A DNA stretch of 64,000 nt from Microglena sp. YARC (taxonomy: Eukaryota; Chlorophyta; Chlorophyceae; Chlamydomonadales; Chlamydomonadaceae), in the NCBI GenBank assembly GCA_022414725.1, contig CM039462.1:100311209-100375208 (forward strand), given 5' to 3'. Below are positions 44,513 to 54,394 of the stretch, piece after piece. The translations under genes and the position numbers were made by a program. Position 1 is the stretch's first letter. Each line of letters begins with the position of its first letter. A model generated the notes under the pieces. The model was not told where the DNA came from, did no database searches, and saw nothing but the letters and a program-made list of their open reading frames with translations.

Positions 44513-44914
44513 GGTTGTTCAAAGCCCTCTGAGAGTTTACGTGACCCACGCAAAGGCCGCCCAAAAATGTGTGTTTCAACACGCACATCCCAGTTCCTGT
44601 GTGTGTGAAAACACTCACTCACCCCTCTTAAGTGTGCATGTTTTAGGACTTGCCCACGCAAACACGTACGTTTTGAACTACTCTGCTTCCCACTCATTCA
44701 GGTCCATCCATCCATGGCTATGGGTGTTGTTGTGTGGGTGTGGTTGGGTGGGTGGGTGAAGGTGGTAAGGCAACAAGCACATCCAGTATAGAGACTCCAA
44801 GCTTGCACACCTACTGCAGGTGCCATCCATCACACACAAATATGCAAGCCGCTTAATCACCACTATGATTGGGAGCACTAGTAGCAGGTCCAACCATATT
44901 TATTCTTCAGCTGA
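44513..44914. other. No gene seen
   Basis: CACACACTCA and GTGGGTGGGT patches. The short ORFs are not recognisable. Confidence 0.4.
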
Positions 44915-45116
44915 ATTTCGTTTCGACAAATGGCTCAATGGCAGAGCTCCATGAACGGAGAAGGTGTCGGGTTCGAATCCCTACGGGGCGCTTCAGTGTT
45001 CGCGGTCGCTGTCAACCGCCATGGTAGCTTTGTCGAGGTCAAGTAGCAGCCCGTTCCCTACCGCCGTAGGATGAGGCTCCCTTAATACCACGCCCCACTA
45101 GGCATTATCATTTTTT
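44915..45116 (+). mobile_element. tRNA-derived SINE, second head type, full copy
   Basis: A box TGGCTCAATGG and B box GGTTCGAATCC in a head unlike the other SINEs. Middle CGCGGTCGCTGTCAACCGCC. Tail CCCTTAATACCACGCCCCAC, then TAGGCATTATCATT and a T-run. Perfect target duplication TTCTTCAGCTGA at 44903-44914 and 45117-45128. Confidence 0.88.
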
Positions 45117-45483
45117 TTCTTCAGCTGAGCAGTTAAGGCTGGCGTTTGCTGGAGCAATTAATAAACAGTTTGCCTTACTACGAGGTGTGAGGTTTAGGGG
45201 CCAGCCCGTTTGCTTGCACTGGGGCCAACCACCAATTGCTGGAGCGATATATATTGCGTCCCTTGTCATCTACATAGCACAAACTCTGGACCCCAGTCGT
45301 TTACGATTTGTTGGGGGCAGGTCACCATTGCTTGTTTTGTACCGTTTACATCCCTTCCCAATATTGAGGTTAGGCAAGTCTATGTAGCCTATTTGGTTAT
45401 GCCTTCACCTGCTAGTCTTTCATTGTTAGACTTGTGCTAACTAGTCTAATAGTTTTCAGTGCTCATCGTGACTTTTTTCGTCA

Positions 45484-45756
45484 ATGCGCGAGCAGTTAAG
45501 TCAGTTAGAGCAGCTTGGCGACATGTTTCGTGTAACATTTAGTGTAACTCTTGACTTTAACGGTGCTTCCCATCCAAGTGTTTGTCGTGTGAACTGTTAC
45601 TATCGAGGCGTGTCAAATTCCGACTGGCCGTTATTCTCCCACGTCCTAAGCGTGAAAGGAATTGAGACCGTTCCCCACTACTGTATGAGGCGGGAGAGCA
45701 ATTCTGACCGTGGAAGAGAGTTTTTGAAAGAATTCACACCCCGCCTTTCTTTCTGA
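45484..45756 (+). CDS. Unrecognised 90-residue ORF
   Basis: ATG start at 45484, TGA at 45754. The protein is non-repetitive (MREQLSQLEQLGDMFRVTF, then SVTLDFNGASHPSVCRVNCY) with several cysteines and no membrane segment. AATAAA occurs about 55 bp after the stop. It could be a small gene, an exon or chance. No family recognised. Confidence 0.25.
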   Translation: MREQLSQLEQLGDMFRVTFSVTLDFNGASHPSVCRVNCYYRGVSNSDWPLFSHVLSVKGIETVPHYCMRRESNSDRGREFLKEFTPRLSF

Positions 45757-46691
45757 ACCCCTGGTGGGCGCTGTTTTGTGTACGGACCTCCTGGGGGTGC
45801 AAATCCTTTCAATAAAACAAACAATCTGACAGTTGAGAGGATTAGTTGCTGGAATGGATTTGATTCTTCCCCTGTCCAGCTATTCAGCCGAACCTGACGC
45901 AAGGATGCAACCTAGTGTTAGTTTTGTTTTCGAGCGACACGCCACAAACTGAGTGACTTTGTGCGACCCTAGAGACGCGCTGCCCCCCCGAACTGAGCGG
46001 AGCGAGAAGCTCGAGGCCCGAGATGGTAGGGGGGGCATTTCTGACAACTTTAGCCAGACCCATGCAGCGACGGAGTGTCAAGGAGGCGTCGTCGAAGCGA
46101 AACATTGTTAGTGCATCTTGAAGCTGACACAATCAGCTGTCTATAACTAGTGAAGTCTCCATACATGGATTCTACCTTTTTTCCATTTAGTAAATAAATA
46201 AATATTTTGCCTTGTTACGAGGCGTGACGTTGAGGGAAGCAGCCCGTTTGCTTGCACTGGTGCCAACCACCAATTTAAATATAGTACATATCTATACCTG
46301 GGCTATGGAGCTTTTCCCCACCAATTTATTTCGGTTCAATTTTCATTTATTAATAACGTTTTTCTATCCCCAGGGTATATCGGACATTATAATATGAAAT
46401 GCATTTCATCTTCGACCACTCTTCTACCGTGAACCACTACATCACAGCACCTGTAAATTCTGCCAGAACGAGAGGTACTCCTTTCTGATTCAACATTAAA
46501 GTTGTGAGCTCGAAGACGCAGTCTTGCTATGCATTTAATATCATCCCTATTATTTTAAAAGCTAGTGCGCGTGGAACTATGGTTTCTATCCTCTGACATC
46601 ATCCAATTTGCATTCGTAATAATTGTAATGCCGATTCCTTGGTTATAACCAAGATTCCAGGGGGTTCACTGTACTACCATTAGTTGCAACT
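45757..46691. other. No gene seen
   Basis: Ordinary sequence. 46080-46140 has a fragment GTGCATCTTGAAGCTGACAC shared with 39320 and 52620, and 46200-46275 shares TTGCTTGCACTGGTGCCAAC with 45210. Confidence 0.4.
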
Positions 46692-46861
46692 AGGGCTGTT
46701 CAGGACGCTGCGTCCTCCGTCGCAGAGGTCAAAGGATCCGCTGCTTCGCAGGATGCAACGTGGGGAGAGTCCGTTGACCAGAAGGAAGGGTCCGTTGCGT
46801 AGCAGGACGCAGGCTATACAATTGGTTGCGTCTCAGGCAGCAAAGCTGGGGTTCCTCCTTT
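46692..46861. mobile_element. GACGCA-rich element, inverted copy of 34578-34772
   Basis: Begins TAGGGCTGTTCAGGACGCTG and ends TTCCTCCTTTAGTACCCTG. The interior has GTGGGGAGAGTCCGTTGACC and GCAGGACGCAGGCTATACAA, the reverse complement of the earlier copy. Confidence 0.55.
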
Positions 46862-47007
46862 AGTACCCTGGCATGCAAGTATACAACACCTGGGTTCTAC
46901 ATCGGTCGTACGTTTACAGTTAATCGCGGGACCACGTTCCGCTTCCTCAAGCCACGCCTACAGACGTTCTTTCTATTTTGACACAATTTGTTAGAGGTAA
47001 ATATGAT

Positions 47008-47073
47008 GTAAGCAATGGTTAAACCCATTGAGCCATCTGATCAGATGGCTCAATGGGTTAAAAAATTGCTTAC
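47008..47073. repeat. 66-bp near-perfect palindrome
   Basis: Two 33-base arms meet with no spacer at TCTGATCAGA. Only three of 33 positions mismatch. The inner 19 pairs (ACCCATTGAGCCATCTGA plus the preceding A) are perfect. It could extrude a cruciform or make a hairpin RNA. Confidence 0.95.
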
Positions 47074-47224
47074 AACATAATACACACATGAGCTTCTTTT
47101 ACGTTATTGGTGTACAGTGCATATGATATTACAAGGGGTCAATGCATGGCCATACCGGTATATGTATTATACGTGTTTTTCTTTTTTCGGCACATCAATA
47201 GCCTGGCTCGATCAACCATAGGTA

Positions 47225-47405
47225 GGGAACGGCAGGGGAACAGTAACTAATATAAGTGTTTAAAAAACGAATATGTACTAATATGATTACAGTATCACAA
47301 TAATATTATTTTTTCAAATAAATTCGAAATACTGGTGGACGGCTCGTCCGTCTAATATTATATAATATTATTTATTCACTAATATTATTTAACATAGCCG
47401 ACCCC
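47225..47405. mobile_element. TA-flanked MITE, ACTAATATTA-core type, copy 2
   Basis: TA|GGGAACGGCA...TAGCCGACCCC|TA (TA at 47223-47224 and 47406-47407). Interior AAATAAATTCGAAATACTGG and GACGGCTCGTCCGTCTAATA match the copy at 23967-24147. Confidence 0.75.
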
Positions 47406-48711
47406 TAACCGTAAGTGCGTGTTTCCCTGATATAGTGGAAACGCCCCTCTCTCGGGCCCATGCACATCATCAGTAATGTTGTTCTGCTTCGTCTGCCTCC
47501 TGGGTGGCGTGACTATGGACTTTTCTGATTGGCCGGGACTCCCACACTCGCCCTCGACAGAAACCAGGTCATAGTATTAAGCGAGTGAGTTGTATTTCCC
47601 GTAGTAAGTGTTCGTTTGGCCGTACTGAGCAAACAATCGCAAGCTGGATTTACTTGCTGTTGAAATCGAGATGTCTAAAAGCCACTGCGACTAGAAAGAA
47701 TAAAAGCAGTAGTCCGATATGACATTCAGAGGCTAGATTGATGCCCTGCTTGATTCTCGAAACGGGGCGAGTGACCTGTCAGCGATGCTGGCGAGTGGCG
47801 TGCCATGCCTTGTGCACAGGCTATAAACCCTTCTCATAGTTTGCTCTCTTAGACTGCTAACTTGACAGGAGTAGAACCCTGAGCTGGCAATACTTCCGAC
47901 GCATCACCGACACGCAAGTCTGTCGACAGCTCCGCACTTTCTCGGGCGGCATCAGCATTGGCATCCGGCATCCTTAGCGGGTACGATACGATATCATAAC
48001 AACATACAACCCAATCCTGTGAGGATCTTTACTATTAAAGTTGCGTTGTATGATACGAAGATCCCAGTGCAAAACAAACAGGGACAACTTGAGGGACAAA
48101 CAAACTAAGCCCTAGCTTCTGCGCAGAATCTGGCGATATTTTGCGGCACCATCCCGTCTTCACTTCCATTTTGCCCGTCCCAACCTCTCGGCATCCCTCC
48201 TGAAGAAAGGGAATTGCACTATTCTCGCCTCCTGAAGTACCTTAATCTTCACGCACTTCGCTGTGCCCATCTTATCGCCTGTGCCTGCCCCCTTCGCGCT
48301 CTGAAATCCGACATTCTTCCTTCCCCACTTTTCTTTGTGGCTCAATAAGAATTGACTTCGCCGACACTGCGATCATCTTCTTGGCGTCAACTACTGTAGT
48401 GCCTGCAGATCGGCGTTCACGAGCCACATTTCTGGCTCCCCCCCTGTAAAGCTAGCAATCTTCAGGCAAGGCCGGGGCTTCTCCACGCGTGGCCGGTGCT
48501 AGGGAACTTGGTAGTCCTATTAAAGGTAACATCCTGTGCCCATACAGATACCATTGCATTATTTAGTCATAGGCCGGCCAGTGTTGACCCAAGTCAAGCC
48601 CACTGCCCAACTGGGTGGTGGGGTGTGAGTGTGTGTGTGGGGGGGTCTTCCAACTATCCTCAAATAATCAACTGAGTGTACATAGAAATACAGAATCACA
48701 CAATGTTTGGA
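47406..48711. other. No gene identified
   Basis: Looks single-copy. Minus-strand frame 48160-48345 (61 aa, Lys-rich, MSHKEKWGRKNVGFQSAKGA) is the most protein-like but is unrecognised and short. Confidence 0.3.
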
Positions 48712-48945
48712 CGCGCCCCTCCTTTTGGGAGCGGGAGACTCCAGAGACACTCCATTTTCCGATTGCTTGTTTGTTTGTTTGTTTGTCTGTCACGTTCCCT
48801 GGGCTGGGCCTTACTGGCCCCTGACCCTGTCGTAAACCCTGGCTTTGTTCTGCTGCACTCAATTTTGGTGCCTCCTGCCGCTCCGATAGCCAACACTCTC
48901 AGCCAATTTTCCGCGTCGCTTGCAACACGCCAAGGTCCTGTCTCC
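48712..48945 (+). repeat. GGCGGAGCCCC family copy with TTTG repeat
   Basis: CGCCCCTCCTTTTGGGAGCG, (TTTG)n, GTCGTAAACCCTGGCTTTGT, TTTTCCGCGTCGCTTGCAAC. Same subtype as 25386-25598. Confidence 0.55.
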
Positions 48946-49985
48946 ATGAGTGTAGTCAATAATTGAGTATGTTAATTTAGTAACAATGCACTAGTCTCCC
49001 CAACAGGAACTTCATTTTATGTCATTAGTTTATTAAATATATATTTTTTGCTTTGAATGAAACAGGTTATTTCCCTAGGTTCTGGGAAGTGTACGCCTTC
49101 TCATTGTTGGGATCCTATGACGAATCTAGTTACAGTATGCTGGTCGGTGTTTTCAAAGATGTAGCAAATCATGTTTGGTGATCATTGTTCTTTCATATCA
49201 TGTCTGATGATCATTTATTTTTCAAATCATGTTTGATGAAAGTTTATTTTTTTAATTATGTTTGATGATCATTCTCTCCAACTCTTGTTAGACGATCATT
49301 TATTTTCAAATCATGTTTGATGATCAATATATTTGTATGCCTTGGGTGAGAGATTGTATAACCCCTTCCTGATGTTCGCTAATTATTAAATTATCACCAA
49401 AAAGCTTGCAAAATTGGAGGCGTAGTTGTGATTAGATGGGGCACCCTAGGAGGGAGTGTGCGTCGTCCTCCACTTAATGCATATCGCAGCACTTGCATAT
49501 CCTCTCCTGTCTTGGTGTGTATGTACGTATGTAGTTACAGTCCAGGGGTAGGCCAAATAGGCTATAGGGACTTGGCCAACCGTGATAGGATGGGCTTACA
49601 AAGAAAAAACACTGATGAACTGAACCCCAAACAATCATTTTACCGACGGGGGGCCTAAGTTCGTGCTACAGTGAGCATTCACTTCTACAATATAATTAAA
49701 TCATCGTCTCATCTAGAATAGTACTCCTTGATGCCCCCTCCCGATAGTCTAGAAGCATCTTGAGCATTTTTGGATGGGCAAGTCTCTTCAGCCTAATTGT
49801 CGCAGCACATTCTCTCCTGTCTTGGGATATTAGCTCGTGCTCCAGAGATGATATTCAGAGTATGAGCCGCCGCCCTAAATTTGGTGGGCTCATGCTTCAT
49901 GAAGGAAATCAGTCCGGGGTCACATTCATACCCCTGTATGCATCTACACAACCATGCAAAAACATGTAACAATTCAAAGCCAAAT
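48946..49985. repeat. Short repeats and a dispersed fragment, no gene
   Basis: 49170-49330 has about six ~30-bp units with AATCATGTTTGATGATCATT. 49520-49655 is a copy of the TACAGTCCAGGGGTAGGCCA / AACACTGATGAACTGAACCC family (others at 62565 inverted and 63300). The rest has no gene. Confidence 0.5.
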
Positions 49986-50240
49986 CAAAATACCCCATGC
50001 ATGCATGTACACCCTCTGCTCCCCGCTCCCCCCTGCTCCCTCCTGCTCCCCCCTGCTCCCTTCTCCCTGCTCCCCCAGCTCCTGCAAACCCCCTGCATGC
50101 ATGTACACCCTCTGCTCCCCCCAGCACCTGCATACCCTCTGCTCCCCGCTCCCCCCTGCTTTCTGCTCCCTGCTCCCCCCAACGCCTGCATACCCTCTGC
50201 ACCTGCACACCCTCTGCTCCCCCCAGCACATCTATCTCCA
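49986..50240. repeat. CTCTGCTCCCC pyrimidine-rich repeat
   Basis: ACCCTCTGCTCCCCGCTCCC, CCCCCAGCACCTGCATACCC and CATGCATGTACACC recur. The Cys/Pro/Leu ORFs in all frames are translations of this tract. Confidence 0.75.
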
Positions 50241-50406
50241 GAGCACCACCAAGCAGCATACACTCAAATCCCCCACCTCTACCCTCCCAGGCAACCCCTC
50301 AATACCGGGACTGCTTCCGTCCATCCATCCATTATTGTCGAGGAGGGCTGGCTGCCAGCTAATAGCGTGATTGCCGAGAAGGTAACCTTTCCTAAGCATC
50401 TGCATA

Positions 50407-51228
50407 ATGAAGAGGGGTGCAAGCCCTGATGCCAATGACAATGATGCTGTTGCAGAAAGCCCTGATGCTCATGGCAATGATGCTGGGATAGAAAAAAGCA
50501 TGACCGAGCACCATGCTCCCTCCCTGGCACAAGTGGGCGACACTGCTGCAGGACAGGAGAGTGATTCTGGAGCCCCTGACCCTCCTCCCCCTCCCGTCCT
50601 CCCCCGTGACATTCTGGGTATGTTGCTGATGGTGCTATTTGGATTTCACGGAGAGCATGAACCCAGATTTCAGCGTTTTATGATTCTGAGGAATTTGTTC
50701 TTTACCAAGTTCACCCTCAACTTTCGCTGTGTGATTGTTTCACTCAGGTTGTTCAGGTTCATCTGTGAAAGTAAGCACCAACTTGCCTTTTTCCACTTCG
50801 TTTTCATGTTAGGACCAGTCTTCCTCTGCCGGGCACTGTGCCGTACAGACAGGGTTCATCATCTATTATGGGGGATGCTTTGGATGATCAATTCAAGGGC
50901 GGCTTCAATTTCTCTACCCATTTTTGGGTTCGATTACAACGCAATTTTGGGTCCAGTCAGTCCCCCCCTGCTCTTTCCAAATGAATGTTTTCTCTCTCCC
51001 GCTATTGAGCGCCTGCCAGTAAGAGTGTCTGGGTCTATTCAGCATGGAGTGTGGTTGGTGCTATTCTTGAGGAATGACTTCGTAGACCCAGAATTTCAAT
51101 TTAGTAACAAACTCCTTCTGGCAGGATACATAACTGCCTTGACTCTTCGGGTGGGCTTCGATATTGAAGCTCGGCGTGCCTATATTAGACATACCAGTGC
51201 CACGCACACCGGCACACCATTTGAATAG
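50407..51228 (+). CDS. Hypothetical hydrophobic protein (273 aa)
   Basis: ATG at 50407, TAG at 51226. Residues 1-65 are acidic, low-complexity (SPDANDNDAVAESPDAHGND) and proline-rich (PDPPPPPVLP). Residues 68-80, 127-144, 152-173, 211-222 and 234-248 are hydrophobic enough to be membrane segments. Basic stretches such as SLRLFRFICESK lie between them. I recognise no family. The last ~30 residues (GFDIEARRAYIRHTSATHTG) come from a unit that is then repeated in the DNA to about 51740, so the present stop may be recent. The upstream exon structure is unknown. Confidence 0.4.
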   Translation: MKRGASPDANDNDAVAESPDAHGNDAGIEKSMTEHHAPSLAQVGDTAAGQESDSGAPDPPPPPVLPRDILGMLLMVLFGFHGEHEPRFQRFMILRNLFFTKFTLNFRCVIVSLRLFRFICESKHQLAFFHFVFMLGPVFLCRALCRTDRVHHLLWGMLWMINSRAASISLPIFGFDYNAILGPVSPPLLFPNECFLSPAIERLPVRVSGSIQHGVWLVLFLRNDFVDPEFQFSNKLLLAGYITALTLRVGFDIEARRAYIRHTSATHTGTPFE

Positions 51229-51750
51229 TTGTCCCAGTGTCCCAGTTCCTTGACTACTCGTGTGGGATCCGATATTCAAGATCGGCGTGCCTATATTAGA
51301 CATATCAGTGCCACGAACACCGGCACACCGTTTGCATAATTGTCCCAGGGCCTTGCCTATTCGGGTGGGCTGCGATATTCAAGATCAGGGATCTTATATT
51401 AGAGATATCAATGCCTCGCACACCATTTGAATAGTTGTCCCTGTGTCCCGGCCTTGCCTATTCGGGTGGGCTGCGATATTGAAGATCGACGTGCCTAATT
51501 AAGACATATCAGTGCCACGCACGCCGGCATACTATTTGAATAGTTGTCCCAGAGCCTTGCCTATTAAGGTGGGCTTCGCTATCCAAGATCAGTTTGCCTA
51601 TATTAGACATATCAGTGCCACACACACCGGCACACCATTTGAATAGTTGTCACAATGCCCCAGTGCCTTGACTACTCCGGTGAGCTGCGATATTCAAGGT
51701 CGACGTGCTTATATTAAATATATCAATGCCACGCACACCAGTTGCATAGT
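51130..51750. repeat. ~95-105-bp array of the ORF's 3' end (six units)
   Basis: GTGGGCTTCGATATTGAAGC, CGTGCCTATATTAGACATAT, CAGTGCCACGCACACCGGCA and CACCATTTGAATAGTTGTCC. The first unit is the end of the 50407-51228 frame, including its stop codon. Later units are more degenerate. Confidence 0.8.
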
Positions 51751-51796
51751 TGTTGCTGACAGAAGTGCTCAGTGTTCCTGTTTCTGGTTATACGTA

Positions 51797-51992
51797 GGAA
51801 ATGGCAATATGATATCATGTGATATCATGTCATCATATGATATCATGTGATATCATATGATTCTGGCAGTCTGACTATGCTAAAGTTACAATTTATATAA
51901 AGTATCACGAGCAATATCATATGATGCAGATAGTATGCTATCATATGTTATCATACTCGCCTTTGTTCTGCATATTATGATATGCCGGTCCC
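51797..51992. mobile_element. GATATCATATGAT-core MITE, copy B3
   Basis: TA|GGAAATGGCA...TGCCGGTCCC|TA (TA at 51795-51796 and 51993-51994). Interior TGGCAGTCTGACTATGCTAA and ACTCGCCTTTGTTCTGCATA. A fragment of a further copy follows at 52006-52070. Confidence 0.8.
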
Positions 51993-52070
51993 TAGTTATA
52001 TGAGGGGGGGTTAGCAATATGATATCATATCTTGTATGATATCATATGATTAGTGTGCGCGTGCGGTTGG

Positions 52071-52552
52071 CCTATCACATCATATGACGCGCTCGACTGT
52101 AAGTTGCACGTGTCGGTGCATGTGACTGTACCGCACTGCTTTGAGATTAGTTCAGCCTCTGTCTATTGGCAGACATTGCGAGCCTTGTGCATTGATAAAT
52201 CGTTGATCGATTAGACGATGACGCCATGCCCCAAGCAAAGGGGAGACAGGGACTTGTCGTCAAATATCCTATTAACGATGGCGGCATGCAGACGTATCTA
52301 GCATTGAATGGGATCCGGAGGGGCTTCGGCAGCACTTGTCACTGGGGACGCACCGCCATCACGAGTTGCTCACCACAGTCATCAGCAAGAAACTTGCAGC
52401 CAAGGGCGCATGCTTGTTTTCCTACTAGGAGCGCTGATGAGCTTGTGCCCTTGGCAGCAAACGGTCTCTAGCACGATGTTTTCTTTTTTGTAAACTTGTT
52501 ATTGTCCCTAAGCACTAAGTCTCTGCTAACTCTCAGTGCTTTTCTTTTCAGC
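52071..52552. other. No gene identified
   Basis: Single-copy-looking. The forward frame 52226-52471 (81 aa, MPQAKGRQGLVVKYPINDGG) lacks recognised motifs. Confidence 0.3.
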
Positions 52553-52725
52553 TACGAGCAGCAGCTTCTAGGCAGATCCCATGTCTAACCATTCAACCCA
52601 ACCCGGCGCAACCTAGTGCACCTTGAAGCTCAGACAATTAATAGCTCATAACTGCTGAAGTAGTTTGGTGTAGCCTAGTGGCTGGCTCAGGGAGCTGCCT
52701 TGACGGTGCTAAGAAAAGCCGAAAG
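52553..52725. mobile_element. CTAGGCAGCTCC inverted-repeat element, AAGCCGAAA subtype
   Basis: Left CAGCTACGAGCAGCAGCTTC with TAGGCAG, right GGGAGCTGCCTTGACGGTGC. The interior AGTGCACCTTGAAGCTCAGA is shared with 39310 and 46110. Confidence 0.6.
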
Positions 52726-53040
52726 AAATCCCTGCTAACTCTGATTCCTGAATTCAAACAAATAACAGTGGTTACAGTGCTCTTATTTGCGGACCTACAA
52801 ATGTGGTGTTGTGGAGATTGGAGAGTGTGGTCGTGATCAGATTATGACTTCATGAGGAGGACATGCAATTGAAAAAAGGGGAATGTTTGCTCATTATTAC
52901 GAAAACAATCTGCGGAATCCGCAAATCCGAGCTTTTATTGGAATAGACACTGCACATTTAAGTGTGATTTCCAGAATGGAGTACATGAAGAACTAAAGCT
53001 GGTAAGTCTTCTTCTGAACGTTCGAAATCTAAGCATTCTT

Positions 53041-53097
53041 ACCAAAATATCCTTGATCCAATCCCTCAATGCAATCATGGATGAACTGAGGTAACAG
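53041..53097 (+). repeat. Upstream copy of a ~55-bp segment found just 5' of the BTB-BACK ORF
   Basis: AAAATATCCTTGATCCAATC, then ATGGATGAACTGAGGTAAC. It recurs with one change at 57003-57053. Both end in ATG followed by a GT dinucleotide in donor-like context. Confidence 0.6.
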
Positions 53098-53211
53098 GCT
53101 GGCCCCTCAACCTCACGCCTCGTTACACGTCGCACTATTATTTGTTTATGCACCTTTTCACACGCAATCAATCTGGACATGTCTATACTTTGTATGCAGC
53201 CCTGTGATTGA

Positions 53212-53400
53212 ATTACATTACATTACATTACACTACTCTACTCTACACTACACTACACTACACTACATGACATTACGTTACGTTACATTGCATTACATTA
53301 CATTACATTACACTACACTACACTACACTACATGACATGACATGACATTGCATTACATTACATTACATTGCATTGCATTACATTACATTACATGTTAAAG
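53212..53400. repeat. CATTA / CACTA pentanucleotide repeat
   Basis: TTACATTACATTACACTACA-type units throughout. Confidence 0.85.
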
Positions 53401-53499
53401 TCTACTTGACACCGCGAGGGTATATGAGACTCTGGGTGTATTATGCTGCCCATGTTTACTTTACTCACAGACTGGGAGCAGACTGAAGGCTGATAAATA

Positions 53500-53674
53500 G
53501 GGAACAGCAGTATGATATCATATGTTATCATTGTCATCATATGATGTTATACGATGCCGACAGTCGGTCTAGGCTATATTTACCATTTATGTACAATATC
53601 ATATGATGCATTTTGTATGATATCATATAATATCGTACTCGCCTTTGGTCAACATCATATGATTTGCCGGTCCC
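53500..53674. mobile_element. GATATCATATGAT-core MITE, copy B4
   Basis: TA|GGGAACAGCA...TGCCGGTCCC|TA (TA at 53498-53499 and 53675-53676). Interior CCGACAGTCGGTCTAGGCTA and ACTCGCCTTTGGTCAACATC. Confidence 0.82.
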
Positions 53675-53845
53675 TACTGATAAACCATGTAGTCAACACC
53701 AACTTTTCACATGCTGTCAATTTACCCTGTGAGGGGGAAATATTTATTCCTCCATTCCTTAAACTACCCTTGTTTTTTAAGGGTTCTACATTACAGTACA
53801 TTGTCACATGCAGCCCAGCGTTGTTGTCAGGGGGGCGCTAGTTAA

Positions 53846-54028
53846 ACCTTGCCCCCTTAAAACTAAGCCCAGGCTTCTAACCCCAGCGCTAGCTTGTCAA
53901 TGCTGGGGTTAGAAGTACTCCTATAGTACATGTGTCCAGCAACTAAGAATAAAACCGCAATAGCTACGTGGTGGTGTGCTGTGTCACTTAACCATAAACC
54001 ACCTGTTACTAAGGGGGGCAAAGAAATT
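53846..54028. mobile_element. Possible inverted-repeat element with internal hairpin
   Basis: CCTTGCCCCCTTAA at the left and CTAAGGGGGGCAAAG at the right are near-inverted. Inside, 53874-53915 is a perfect 14-bp stem (CTTCTAACCCCAGC / GCTGGGGTTAGAAG) with a 14-nt loop. No coding capacity. Confidence 0.45.
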
Positions 54029-54099
54029 TTAAATGGGGTTGCTATGAGGGGGCCTAATAGCCAACCCCCCTTACTCGGGGGGTACTTTAAAAGATCAGT

Positions 54100-54330
54100 T
54101 AGTCTCGGGTTGACCCAAGACAAGCCCACTTGTCAGCAACCACAACACTGAATCAGAAATACCAAGAGGGGATCACTTGGTTGGTTCAGTGTTGACCCAA
54201 GACAAGCCCACTTGTCGGCAACCACAACACTGAATCAGAAATACCAAGAGGAGATCACTTGATTCAGTGTTGACTCAAGACAAGCCCACTTGTCAACAAC
54301 TTCCTAAGGGGAAATCCAAACATCCTCACA
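54100..54330. repeat. ~75-80-bp tandem units
   Basis: GTTGACCCAAGACAAGCCCA, CTTGTCAGCAACCACAACAC and TGAATCAGAAATACCAAGAG, about three units. A lone relative is near 48585. Confidence 0.75.
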
Positions 54331-54394
54331 TAATCAACAGAGCGTACTGTAGGTTACCCAGGACTACACAGGATGACACAGGAGAATGATCCCT

